Source of the DNA: Sorghum bicolor
Taxonomy: Eukaryota; Streptophyta; Magnoliopsida; Poales; Poaceae
Reading direction: 5' to 3'
Assembly: GCF_000003195.3 (NCBI RefSeq)
Contig: NC_012873.2
Span: 48,207,166-48,271,165 of the forward strand
Length of the DNA stretch: 64,000 bases
A program made the position numbers and the translations under genes. Within the stretch, counting starts at the first letter, position 1; each line of letters begins with the position of its first letter. Of the stretch, positions 36,268 through 46,893 are shown one piece after another. The notes beneath the pieces were generated by a model that was not told the origin of the DNA, ran no database searches, and saw only the letters and a list, made by a program, of their open reading frames with translations.

Positions 36268-39200
36268 TGTCACAGAACCGACCAAATTATAAGAGTTCAA
36301 GTGCAGAAACGATCGCCAAGCAATCAAGTTTCTAAACTTGAGCCCATATAATCCCGGTAGTCAATCGAAATCACGAAGGACTTCAAACCAACTCGCAACA
36401 AACCAAGATCGTAATAGTTCAACACAAACACAACGAATGTTACATAGTCATTCATTGCCGTCGAAGCGGCACCACATCGGAGTATTAAGTTATTACAACA
36501 CTTGTTCGAAGTAGCGGAAGCAAAATAATTACACACACTTGTTCAAAGTTCAGTTCACAAGTTTTGTTACTGCCAGAGTCTATGCCATCCTTCCAAAAGC
36601 ATCATAGACGAGAAGATTAGAGAACCGTGCCCAACGGTTAGTCCTCATCCCCAGCGGGATGGAGACAGGTCTTGCAGAATCCGTCATAGAAGATATCATC
36701 TGCAACAGGTGGGAATAAACCCTGAGTACGAGAATGTACTCAGCTAGACTTACCCGTCTAGTAAAACATAAAAGACACCAAGGATCATGCAAGGCTAAAT
36801 ATCAGGTGGAGTTGGTTGACTCACTCTTTTGCCAAAAGCTTAAGTTACAACTAAATTATTTTGGGAGCATCATCTTTATTTATCATCAACCTACCACTAG
36901 ATTAGCACCTGTACTACAACACATCACTTGATTATTACAAGCAATAATAACCATATCAAATTCCTCATATGTTCTTCTTGCTATCAGCATTATCATCATG
37001 AACCAATTCATTAGTGAATGCTACGTTTGCCGCTGCTCTGTCAAGTTCTCACTAACCGGGAGAGACGGCGATTCGAATCGAATTCCTATCCAGCTGGAGG
37101 ATTATTCCTAGCACTCACCCAAGCTTCCCCTGCCGGAGAGCCAACGGGTCACCTTTGGTACAACTCAGGAATCGCGGCTCCGATCAGCGCCGCACTCCTA
37201 GGGCTACCACTCTGCCAGGGAGGTCAGGAATTTTAACTCACCTGCCTTTGGACTTACGCCAATGGTCCCCCGCACACCGCACTTCCTCCGGTAGTGCGCA
37301 CTTTATACTTGCCGGTCTTCCGGCCTGAGTCATACTACTCGGCTTCACGGTCGGAACGAGTTATCCGGCCAACTAAGTGTCAGGCATGCGTTCAACATGA
37401 CAAGAGGACGTACAACGATCGGTCCTTAGCTGCCACAGACGGAGTTACTACACACTTGCAAAACTCCGCCCGGCTTAAATCAATTTAATGAGGTTCCCTC
37501 CACAATAGCACATATAGACCATCTTGATCCGACATAACCCTATATCGCGCGGATGACAGGATATCACCCGACTTCTACCGATTAAAGCATAACTAAGCTG
37601 CTACTCGATCCTAACTCTACAACCAGGGAAGGTGAGTTATCTGGACAAGGATAGAGTAGAATGCAGCAACATTTTCATCACAACTCCTATACGTAATGCA
37701 TCAATAGATATAACATATTAATAAACTTTTGAAAATAAAGGGAGACTTAGAATGCTCCGGGGCTTGCCTTTCACGAACGATGCCGACTCGTGATTCGGGC
37801 ACTCAACTTCTTCTTCGGGCTCCTCGAGTCCAACTTGCTGGACCTCCACCTCCTGGCTGCCTTCCTGGCCTTCGGGGTTCGCTTGGAGCTCGAAGGAAAC
37901 TGCCACGTCCGGTGCACCTATTGCATGCTCGATGAATGAGAAGGTGCACATGCTAACGATGAATGCTTAACAACACAAGCAATTCACTGGACACTCATTT
38001 ACGGAGCGAGAGTTATACTAACTCACATGAATAAACAAGTTAACACAGCCCAAAACCTATCATGACACTAAAGCAGCAAACAACCCAAAACAAGCATACT
38101 CAGTAAATAAATCATAACTAATGACAGACAGATCCAACAAACATGAGTGAAGACATTCTGGAAAGCTTATGAAATTGTCTACAACTCATCTTTAAACAAG
38201 ACAGCAAGATTCAAACATTAAACTAGTCATTTTAAACAAAGTTCCAGGTTCTGTCCCAGAGAAACAGAGAACCCCTATTTCTGGAACCCAACTTGGAACA
38301 GCCATAACTTTTAAACTACTTGGCCAAATGACCTAAAATTTAAACCACAACTAGTTCAACAAATTTAGAACAACTTTGATTTAGACAAGTTCCACAGAAG
38401 GTCAAGTTATTATTAAGTAACAGTTAAATTGCTCCCCTTGCTGTCCAGAACAGCATTTAACCCTAAAGTTAATTATTTAATGACATGACCAAGACACAAA
38501 CCATGCCAACCACATGACTTATGACCCTAAGCATATCATAATACACCCAGAACACCAGATGGAAACTCCCAAACATTTACTTAACAAGGCACTTATTAAT
38601 TAACTCTAAATAAAGGCATATTTCCAAGATACTAGTTAAACTGCTCAGAAAAATCTACAAAAATTACAGAGGCATAAGTATAACATCAGAGCCTCACCAT
38701 AAAAATTTCAGAGCCATTGCACATACTAATTTAAAGATATGTATTTAACATGTATTAAGGCATTTATTCCATAAATTCAGAAACATGATTTATATGGTAT
38801 CAAACAACAGATTTCAGATTATTTATATCATAGGTATACCATAAACATGTTTACTACCAAAGTAGAGCATCAGTAGAAGCACCAAATATTTTATATGATT
38901 TAATTAAAGAAACAAACCATATTCAAACTCAAATTACCTATCACCACTGCAGTGCTCCAAAAAATCGTGAAATAATTATCAGAGCACTCCAATGCCATGC
39001 AAAGGCTACCATAAAATTTTTAGAGCAAACTAAGCAGTACAACAAGAGATATGCATTTATCCATCAATAAAAAGATTAAATCCTTAATAAATAATTTCTC
39101 AGAAAACATGGTTCATTTTATATTTTTATTAAATACTAGCCATCTCAAGAAACACCACAAAATTTTTTTCACAATTTTTGGATCTCAGAAACAGGAGATA

Positions 39201-40850
39201 TGATTTTTGCAAGAAACCAAAAATCAGGATTTTGAATAAAAGAAAAGGAGGGAAGGAGAGAGTCGCTGACAGTGGGTCCCATCTGTCAGGCTCTTCTTCC
39301 TCACGGCCGAGGCGACTTTCGCCGGCGTTTTCTCCGCGACGGCGAGGTCTCCGGCCAAACCAAGGGCATCAGCGTGATCCCCGAACCCTAACGACTCGAT
39401 TGACCCCACTTTTCCCACGGCGGAGCCACCGGAAGGGGCTCACCGTCGACAATGGCGGCTCGGCGGAGGTGCTCGGCGTTACGCCGGAGCCCTCAGGCCG
39501 GTAGAGCGTGACCTAAGGCCTTCTACAGCACCAGCAGACTAGGGCGAAGCTTCCTAGGTACGCGGCTTGGCCTGGATCCTCGCGGAACACGCTGGCCACG
39601 AGAGCATCCAACTCCGGCGGAAGCACGGCGGCGCTGCGCACCGTGTCCGGCGACGGAGAACCCGGTAGAGCGTCCACCAGGTGGCGCAAAAGCTCGCTAA
39701 GGACCTAAGCTACCTCTAGGACCTAACCAGAGACGATGAGAAGCTTCACAGCGCTCGGCATTGAGTTCGTCGGAGAAAGCGGTCACGGCGGACCGATTTG
39801 GGGGAAGAAGAAAATGTCGGCTCACCGGTGGGTTTCTCAGCGAGATAGAGGGTGGAGATTGGAGAGCGGCTCATGGCGGAGCTTTGGGTGGAGTTTGGTG
39901 GACGGAGATGCAGTGAGGAGCGCACACGAGCTCGCCGGAGTGAGCTCGCGGCGGAGGGCTCGCTGCGGGAGCTTTCCTGGCGAGTGGAGGCGAGGAAGAG
40001 CGAAGTGGACGCGTCCACTCTGCGCGGGCGACGCCGTGGAGGTCATGCACGCGACGAGAGCTGACAGGCAGGGCCAGGAACGGCGTATGGGCGCCAATTG
40101 TCGCCGTTGTGCTGCCGCCGGTCGGCCACGTCGGCGAGCTCCAAGTCGATTCAGAGAAAGCAATGGCTGACTGACAGAGTGACTTTGCCGATGATTATCT
40201 CCCAAACCAGAGCGAATTAGGAGATGGCGTAGTTGACAAACTTGGAGTACTAGGCGAGATCTACAACTTTGTCAATTGGAGCAAGAGCTAGATCGGCCTG
40301 GATTGAGAGTGGTGAAGTTTTCAAAATCAATCGAGCAAACTGGTTTCGTTCCCAGACTTAGAAAAATTTCTAAGTGTTGGAAACAGCCCCAAATCTGCCT
40401 TGTGGGTCACTTTTGGGCTATTTGTGATCATTTTCATGAGATGGACATAAAACAACTTTTGTTCCTTATAAAATTTGCTACAACTTCGCTTTAGAAAGTT
40501 TTGACATGCAAGCATTTTATGAAACACTTTTTAAAAGCCTAAGCAAAAGAGGTTTCTAGGGCCTATTTGCATAAGTAGAACTTAAAAGCATATTTTGGAA
40601 AAGTGGTCAACATGAACATTGTTCCCAAGATTAAGTTAAGCATAGATAAACTAATTACCAAAGCATTAGGCACAAACACAAGCATTGTTCACTCAAACAT
40701 AAGCATAGGAAGCCTATTTAAGCAATTGAAAACACATTTTTGCATAGAATGACATGGCTCAAGATAGATGATGATCATGGGTGCTTTGAATGAATGATGA
40801 TGCTCATGCTATGCACATGAATGATGCAACCATAACACTGGGGTGTTACA
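36268..40850 (-). repeat. D LTR 3 (right; sense-strand 5' LTR)
   Basis: 4583 bp. It has a cluster of seven differences from LTR 1 and LTR 2 between 40311 and about 40521. Some of these (AAATTTGCTAC) match the LTR of element A. It is otherwise close to LTR 2. It abuts the right target duplication. Confidence 0.94.
37718..37951 (-). CDS. Small acidic ORF in D LTR 3
   Basis: Third copy of the 77-codon LTR ORF, with the Pro to Ser change but Val kept. Function unknown; may be noncoding. Confidence 0.3.
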   Translation of the reverse strand: MCTFSFIEHAIGAPDVAVSFELQANPEGQEGSQEVEVQQVGLEEPEEEVECPNHESASFVKGKPRSILSLPLFSKVY

Positions 40851-40855
40851 CCGAG
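40851..40855. repeat. Target-site duplication of D, right copy (CCGAG)
   Basis: Matches 13757-13761. The PMD gene continues with TAC GAA GTC from 40856. Confidence 0.94.
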
Positions 40856-42544
40856 TACGAAGTCCCCAACGACACTGTAAGTGTTTTCGAACCAATATTT
40901 CAATTCTTTCAACCTTGTTTCTATTGGCAATTTACTTTTGAACTTTTCTGCAGGTTGATGATACCCCTCCATCGGTCAGCAAGAGTGGCAGGTCGATTGA
41001 TTTATTTGCATCAGGCCCGATCTCTTCAATCGGCCACAACGCCCCTACCTTAGCTTCCATCGTGCATCGAGGTATACGCCTGAGGAAGGTCACCACCAGG
41101 AAGACCCAGACTTCTCCATCGGTAGCTGCTTCCGCCCTAGCACAAGCTTTTAAGGTAACTGCTAACCCTCTTCATTTATACCGATCTTTACCTTTACATC
41201 GGCTACACTTGTATTCACAAATCCCTCTTCGTTGTTACAGCAAACCAGTGCATCGGCAAAAACCAAGAACCAAGGTACGGATGCCCCCCAGTCCAGCCAT
41301 CAGAAGAGAAAAGGTGCCAAGAGTACGAGGACAGAAACAAAGCGCCAGAAAGCAGCAACTTCTCCTCCTCCTCCTCCTCCGGCATCTCCTATTCCGGTGG
41401 AATCTTCTCCTTCCCCTCCAGATGTAGAGATCCAGCAAGCACCATCTCCCCCTCATCCGCAGGAAGCACCAGAAATAGACGAACCCCAGCAGGAAGGATT
41501 CCAAGCAGAAGGTACATCAACTGACGTAGGTGAGCAGACAACTGGCCCGGCAGATTCAATCACGTCATCGGCAGTTCCCCCAATTCAGACAAGCATCGTT
41601 CCTCCTCAGGGTAACATATTTTTATAATATTGCCACCGATGAACTTATTCTTATTCAACCTCATAACTCTTTCTGTCTCCTTTCAGTTGATGTCATTCCA
41701 TCGGCAACCCTGACCGATCAACCTACAGCTCCACCGGCATCTTCCAGTCAAAGGCAAGAAATAGCCTTGAAGCAAGTAAGTCGCCCAACCTTCATCAGTA
41801 TTATTTGCCGATTCTCCGAGTATTAACTCACTTTGTTTTTCTTCCCAGGAACAAGATTCTCCCGACAGCCTATTCTCCTTCGCCATCGACATCTCTGAAG
41901 AAGAAGGTGAAGAGGCAAGCTCTTCCCAGACAGTTGGCATCACATCGGCAGAGCTCAGGACCAAGCTGGAAGAACTGTCGGCCCTCCTTCACCAAGACAC
42001 GGCGCAATTGGTCGATGACTCTGACCCAGCCAAAGTCCTATTCAGAACTCTCAGAGGCCAGATCCCAGCCGATGTCGAAGAAATCCTCTTCCAAGCCGCA
42101 CATTTGGAGAGTCGTCAGCTGCAGTACCAGAGGGCTTCTCGGCGCCTTGCCGATAGAGCTGCTCAGACTCAGCTCTCTGAAGTAATGAGGAAAGAGAAGC
42201 TCCTGACCGATGAGAAGCACAAGAACATCGGTATCTTGAAATCTTCAGGAGACACGCTGAAGCAGAAGATCTCTGACCTATCGGCGAAAAGGGAATCCCT
42301 GTTGGCAGAACTCAAGCAAGTGGAGGACGCCTTATCCCAAGCCCAACAGGAAGAGAGTCAACTGCCAGAGACCATCAAGCTTCTTGAGCACGAGCGAAAT
42401 GTCCACGGTCGCAAGGCACTACAATTGAAGAAGAAGCTGAAGCCGATAGAAGGTTCTGCCGATGACGATATCAAGGAGATAGAAGCAGCCAACCAAATCC
42501 GGCTACGCGCTATATCGGCGATCCAGGCGCTACTGAACACATGA
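40856..42544 (+). pseudogene. Antisense PMD gene of element B, exons 2-6 (3' part)
   Basis: Exon 2 ends at 40876. Exon 3 is 40954-41154, exon 4 is 41241-41610, exon 5 is 41687-41775, and exon 6 is 41849-42544 (stop TGA). The introns begin GTAAGT, GTAACT, GTAACA, GTAAGT and end CTGCAG, TTACAG, TTTCAG, TCCCAG. All phases agree: 0, 0, 1, 0. With the 5' part the frame totals 947 codons including stop. Exons 3-5 encode a Pro/Ser-rich, low-complexity linker with a Lys/Arg patch (KRKGAK, TKRQK) that could be a nuclear signal. Exon 6 encodes a long Lys/Glu/Leu-rich coiled coil. The stop lies only 148 bases from the pol stop, tail to tail. Confidence 0.75.
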
Positions 42545-42692
42545 AGCTCTCATCGGCGACATATCTATGTTTTCCTGCTCTTTCAGTTTTTAGTCTAGCC
42601 GATAGGACTGTTATCGGCATCTTTTGAAACATTAAGTCCTGCCCCCAAACATTTGAATCCAGCCGATAAGAGTGTTATCGGCACTTAAACCT

Positions 42693-45079
42693 TTATGCAT
42701 CGACCCATATGCTGGGGTAGTACTTCTTTAAATATTTGCCGTTTAATGCTCTGGGAAATTCAACTCCTTCGAGAGTCTCTAGAATATAGGCATTTCCAGG
42801 AGCCGATCGACTTATCCGATAAGGACCTTCCCAATTAGGAGACCACTTCCCAAACTTCGAACTTTTAGTCCCGATCGGTAAAATTAATTTCCATACCAAG
42901 TCCCCATCGGCAAACTCCTTAGCTTTTACTTTTTTGTCATACCATCTAGCAACTCTCTTCTTATTCTCTTCTATACTCATTAAAGCTTTTAACCGATGTC
43001 CCGCTAGATCATCTAACTCATCGGTCATCAAGGTGACATAATCATCAGCAGCCAGTTGATCTTGAAAAGATAATCGCCTAGATCCAGCCTTAATCTCCCA
43101 AGGCAACACTGCATCATGTCCATACACCAATTGATAGGGTGACACCTTGGTTGATCCATGACAGGCCATCCGATAGGACCATAACGCTTCATTTAATAAT
43201 GTATGCCACCGCTTAGGATTTTCTTCAATCTTTCGTTTGATGAGCTTGATAATCCCTTTGTTAGACGCTTCGGCCTGCCCATTGGCTTGAGCATAATAAG
43301 GAGAAGAATTCAACACTTTAACCCCCATACCGATTGCAAATTCATCAAACTCCCCTGATGTAAACATAGTGCCCTGATCGGTAGTAATTGTTTGAGGAAT
43401 CCCAAATCGGTAAATGATATGCTCCTTCACAAAATCAATCATATTGGCCGATGTGACTTTCTTCAAAGGAATAGCTTCGACCCACTTAGTGAAATAATCA
43501 GTGGCAACTAGAATAAACTTATGCCCTTTGCTAGATGGTGGATAAATCTGGCCGATCAGATCAATAGCCCATCCTCGGAACGGCCAAGGCTTTATGATAG
43601 GATTCATAGCCGATGCGGGTGCCCTTTGAATATTACCAAACTTCTGACACTCTTGACACCCTTTGAAATACTTAAAGCAATCCTCAAGTATAGTCGGCCA
43701 ATAATATCCATTCCTCCTAATCATCCACTTCATTTTAAAGGCCGACTGATGTGCTCCACACACCCCTTCATGAATTTCTCCCATCAAACTCCTAGCTTCA
43801 TCATCACCCAAGCATCGGAGAAGAATTCCATCAATAGTTCGATAGTATAATTCATCTTCGAGGAGCACATACTTGGTCGCTTGAAATCGAACTCGTCTTT
43901 CAACTTTCTTAGATGGATCTTTCAAATAATCAATAATTTCTTTCCTCCAATCATCGGCATCGATTGCCGATACTGTATTAATCATAGGCTGATATCCTGA
44001 GGCATGCTGAGCTAACCGATTGGCCTCTTCATTATGCAATCGGGGAACATGCTCCAAACGGAAATCTTTGAATTCCTTTAACAATTGCATGCTCTTTTCG
44101 TAATAAGTTACGAGAACTTCACTTCGGCACTCATAGCTCCCGGCCAATTGATTTATAACCAGCATAGAATCCCCGAAGATTTCGACAGCGTCAGCACGAA
44201 CTTCCCTTAACAATTCCAATCCTTTTATTAAAGCCTGATACTCAGCCTGATTATTTGTTGATGTAGCAACAATCGGCAAGGAAAATTCATACTTCCTCCC
44301 CTTAGGGGAAACTAATACTATGTCGATTCCTGCCCCCCGGTCACATGTAGATCCATCAAAGAAAAGCGTCCAGGGCACAATTTCCAAAGCCTTCACTGCA
44401 CCGCAATGTTGAGTCACAAGATCAGCCATAATTTGCCCTTTAACTGCCTTAGCAGATTCATAACGCAGATCGAATTCTGACAGCGCCAAAATCCATTTAC
44501 CGATCCTGCCACTCATAATCGGCATAGATAGCATGTACCGTACCACATCATCTTTGCAAACAACAGTGCATTCGGCCGACAATAAGTAGTGCCTTAACTT
44601 GATACACGAAAAATATAAGCATAGGCATAGATTTTCAATGGTCGAATACCTGGTCTCAGCATCAATCAACCTCCTGCTTAAGTAATAAATTACACGCTCT
44701 TTCCCTTCAAATTCTTTAAGCATCATATCGGTCTTGGTCAAATTCTGATCCCCTCTCCCGAGCTTCCGAAATACCGCATACGGCATGATGTTAATAGCAA
44801 CCCCACCATCAACTAGAATCTTGGTCATCGGCTGCCCATCAACCCTCCCTTTGACGAACAAAGCCTTGAGATGTTGTCTTTCGTCATCGGCAGGTTTCTC
44901 GAAAATAGCCGTCATCGGATCCAGAGCCAATTGAGCTATTTGATCGGAAAATTCCAACTCATCATCTCTAGATGGCGCGAGAAACTCCATCGGCAACATA
45001 AAGACCATGTTGACATCTGCCGATGGACCTTCCCCCTCGCGACTTGATTGCTGCTGATCTTCAGACTGACCAGAGTTCT
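42693..45079 (-). pseudogene. gag-pol: Element B pol: protease, RNase H, second RNase H, integrase; reverse transcriptase missing
   Basis: The frame continues from the gag side of the C2 insertion (codons GAG AAC | TCT rejoin). From the Met codon at 45008, by residue: protease motif VDGGVAIN (66-73), then at about residue 103 an abrupt change to RNase H sequence (ERVIYYLSRRL). The whole reverse transcriptase and part of RNase H are missing, in frame, near 44697-44706. A second RNase H (LFFDGST, NNQAEY, GDSML; about 214-335) is the extra domain typical of Tat elements. Integrase follows, with an HHCC zinc-binding region and the DDE core (TTDQGTMF, GQAEASN). The stop is at 42693. This copy cannot make cDNA. 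Confidence 0.93.
45075..45079. repeat. Target-site duplication of C2, left copy (GTTCT)
   Basis: GTTCT is repeated at 53368-53372. The gag-pol frame of B rejoins across it. Confidence 0.94.
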
Positions 45080-46733
45080 TGTTGACGGTCCTTAAGTATC
45101 AAATTTAATTATCAAATAAATAAAGAAAAGGATCCAAATGAAATAAAGATCTAGACTTAGGGTTTTATCTGACAGAATTCCACGAGTTTTGGTGTTTGTC
45201 TATTTCTACAGGGAGTTATCAGGAAATATGGAAGAAAGGCCCACATGTCAGGATTACGTAAAGATATTAACGTGCTACGCAATTATCTTACATCTAGAAG
45301 ACTCCAGAAGCCACGAGACCGAAGCGGAGGCGAAACGGGGCCAGACCCTGGGCGGCCGCCCAGTTGGTCAGGGCGCCCGCCCACCTCTGGAGTCCAATCA
45401 GGACTCTGCTTTGCGGGAGATCTCCACCGACCTAAAGGATGAATCTAAACCATACAATCTATGTCGGTTTGATCCAAGGGCCCATATTCACTTGAAGGGA
45501 CTATAAAACCAGACCCCCTGGCCCCTGGAGGAGAGAGCCTCTCAACCCTAATTCATTGTTCCATGAAGGGAGAAGAAGCCTCTGATCAAGATTAGAGCCA
45601 CCACATCAATTAGATATCTAGATTAGCATAGCTACATAGGATTAGAACTAGAAGGAGTCAATCTTCGATTGGTTTCCGGATCTGTCAGGAGGATTCTTGA
45701 TAATTCTCTAATTCTGCTTCTAATTGCTTTCTAATTATCTTTGTTCTTCAATATTATGAATATGACTTTGTTCTACTTCAATATATTGCTTATGACTTTG
45801 CTCTACTTGCTTATATTCAAGATTATATTGTTCTTAGTTTATCATAGTTATGTACTTGGCTTAGTTAGATACGATCTATATACATGCTTAGGATCGTATA
45901 GCGTTTATCCATCGGATCCATGGGTAAATGATAGATATTGTGTAGGCGTGGTGCTTATACCGTATTTATCTGCGATTGTACCCAATATGCCAGATCGTGG
46001 GGTAGTTCGTGATAGTGACAGCTTCATTGATTCTTATATAGTCCCCCTCTCGTGTATTGGGCTGGCAGAGCAACATTATTACAGGGGAGTGATTGCTATG
46101 TTTCTCATATTCCTTGCTAATATCACTATGCATGGGCGTAGTCTTGTCTCGCAATGATTGCTAAGTATGCTTGCACTAACTATGATATGCTAGACTATAT
46201 AGTTAAGAATAACTTAGGGAATATTCTTGTAGTTCGTTCTAATACCATGCTAATTACTTTCTAGAGTATCTAATTGAGGTGCTTATCATATTTATTATGT
46301 GGCTAGATCAGATTAGTTATCCTTGTCACTATTATCATTTCATATATCTTTTATGTGACACTTATCCCTGTATGAAGAGTTAGATATAATGTTCTCAATT
46401 ATACATGCAATGATAGATACTCAATCTCATATTCTATTCTGTAATCAATAGTGATGATTGCTAATCCCTTCCCAGTGGTAAAAATATAAATAACGATACC
46501 TGGAATACTTCCCGGTTAAAATGCTGCATCGGTATTAATCTGTGCGCTTGCAGATCCCATTCATTATTTATTTAGAAGAGCAATTGCATATTTCAATACC
46601 GCGTCTCTTATATCATGCTGGGGATGACAACTTGGCTTAAGTGGTGTGAGGGATAGGTTTGGCATTTTTGGCACCGTTGCTAGATTTAGAGAACTTAGTC
46701 TACTTTTAGTAATGATGTTAAGAATACCCAACA
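45080..46733 (+). repeat. C2 5' LTR
   Basis: 1654 bp, TG...CA. It has a perfect 16-bp palindrome CTGGGCGGCCGCCCAG at 45348-45363, at the place where C1 has a different GC-rich inverted repeat. The relic of a primer-binding site lies about 85 bases before the LTR end. Confidence 0.94.
45502..45508 (+). promoter_or_regulatory. TATA box of C2 5' LTR
   Basis: TATAAAA at offset 423, as in the other C LTRs. Confidence 0.65.
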
Positions 46734-46741
46734 AGCATTTT

Positions 46742-46759
46742 TGGCGCCGTTGCCGGGGA
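46742..46759 (+). other. C2 primer-binding site (tRNA-Asp type)
   Basis: TGGCGCCGTTGCCGGGGA, eight bases after the LTR end. Confidence 0.9.
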
Positions 46760-46893
46760 AGGTTGATTACCAATCAGGAATGGAATAAAAGATTTTGAGT
46801 TATCATTCACATCACTAATATGATTGAGCTTATCTATTCTCTCATACAGTTTTACCCCGATATTTTTCTATTTTATCTTATGCAGGGGAATGT

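Larger units (their letters stand above)
13762..40850 (-). mobile_element. Element D, tandem chromovirus array LTR-INT-LTR-INT-LTR
   Basis: 27,089 bp flanked by one pair of CCGAG duplications. It holds three LTRs of 4583 bp (13762-18344, 25015-29597, 36268-40850) and two internal regions of 6670 bp (18345-25014, 29598-36267). The repeat period is exactly 11253. The orientation is -, with the primer-binding site on the right of each internal region and the polypurine tract on the left. The gene order is orf0, gag, protease, reverse transcriptase, RNase H, integrase, chromodomain, which marks a Tekay/Del-like chromovirus. Both units carry the same three TGA stops. Confidence 0.95.

Noticed and set aside
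13762..40850. Assembly artefact as the cause of the D tandem
   Set aside because: Provisionally rejected: each LTR has private substitutions, and the middle LTR is a clean mosaic. A collapsed or duplicated assembly would more likely give exact copies. Long reads are still needed.
13762..40850. Two independent insertions or a solo LTR next to a full element
   Set aside because: Only one target duplication pair exists, the LTRs are directly shared by the units, and the stops are common to both units.
25015..40850. CRISPR or satellite array
   Set aside because: The repeats are 11-kb retrotransposon units, not short spaced repeats or monomers.
12180..42544. PMD gene as an ordinary host gene next to the element
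   Set aside because: It lies between B pol and the B polypurine tract and 3' LTR, shares B's motif enrichment, and so belongs to the element.
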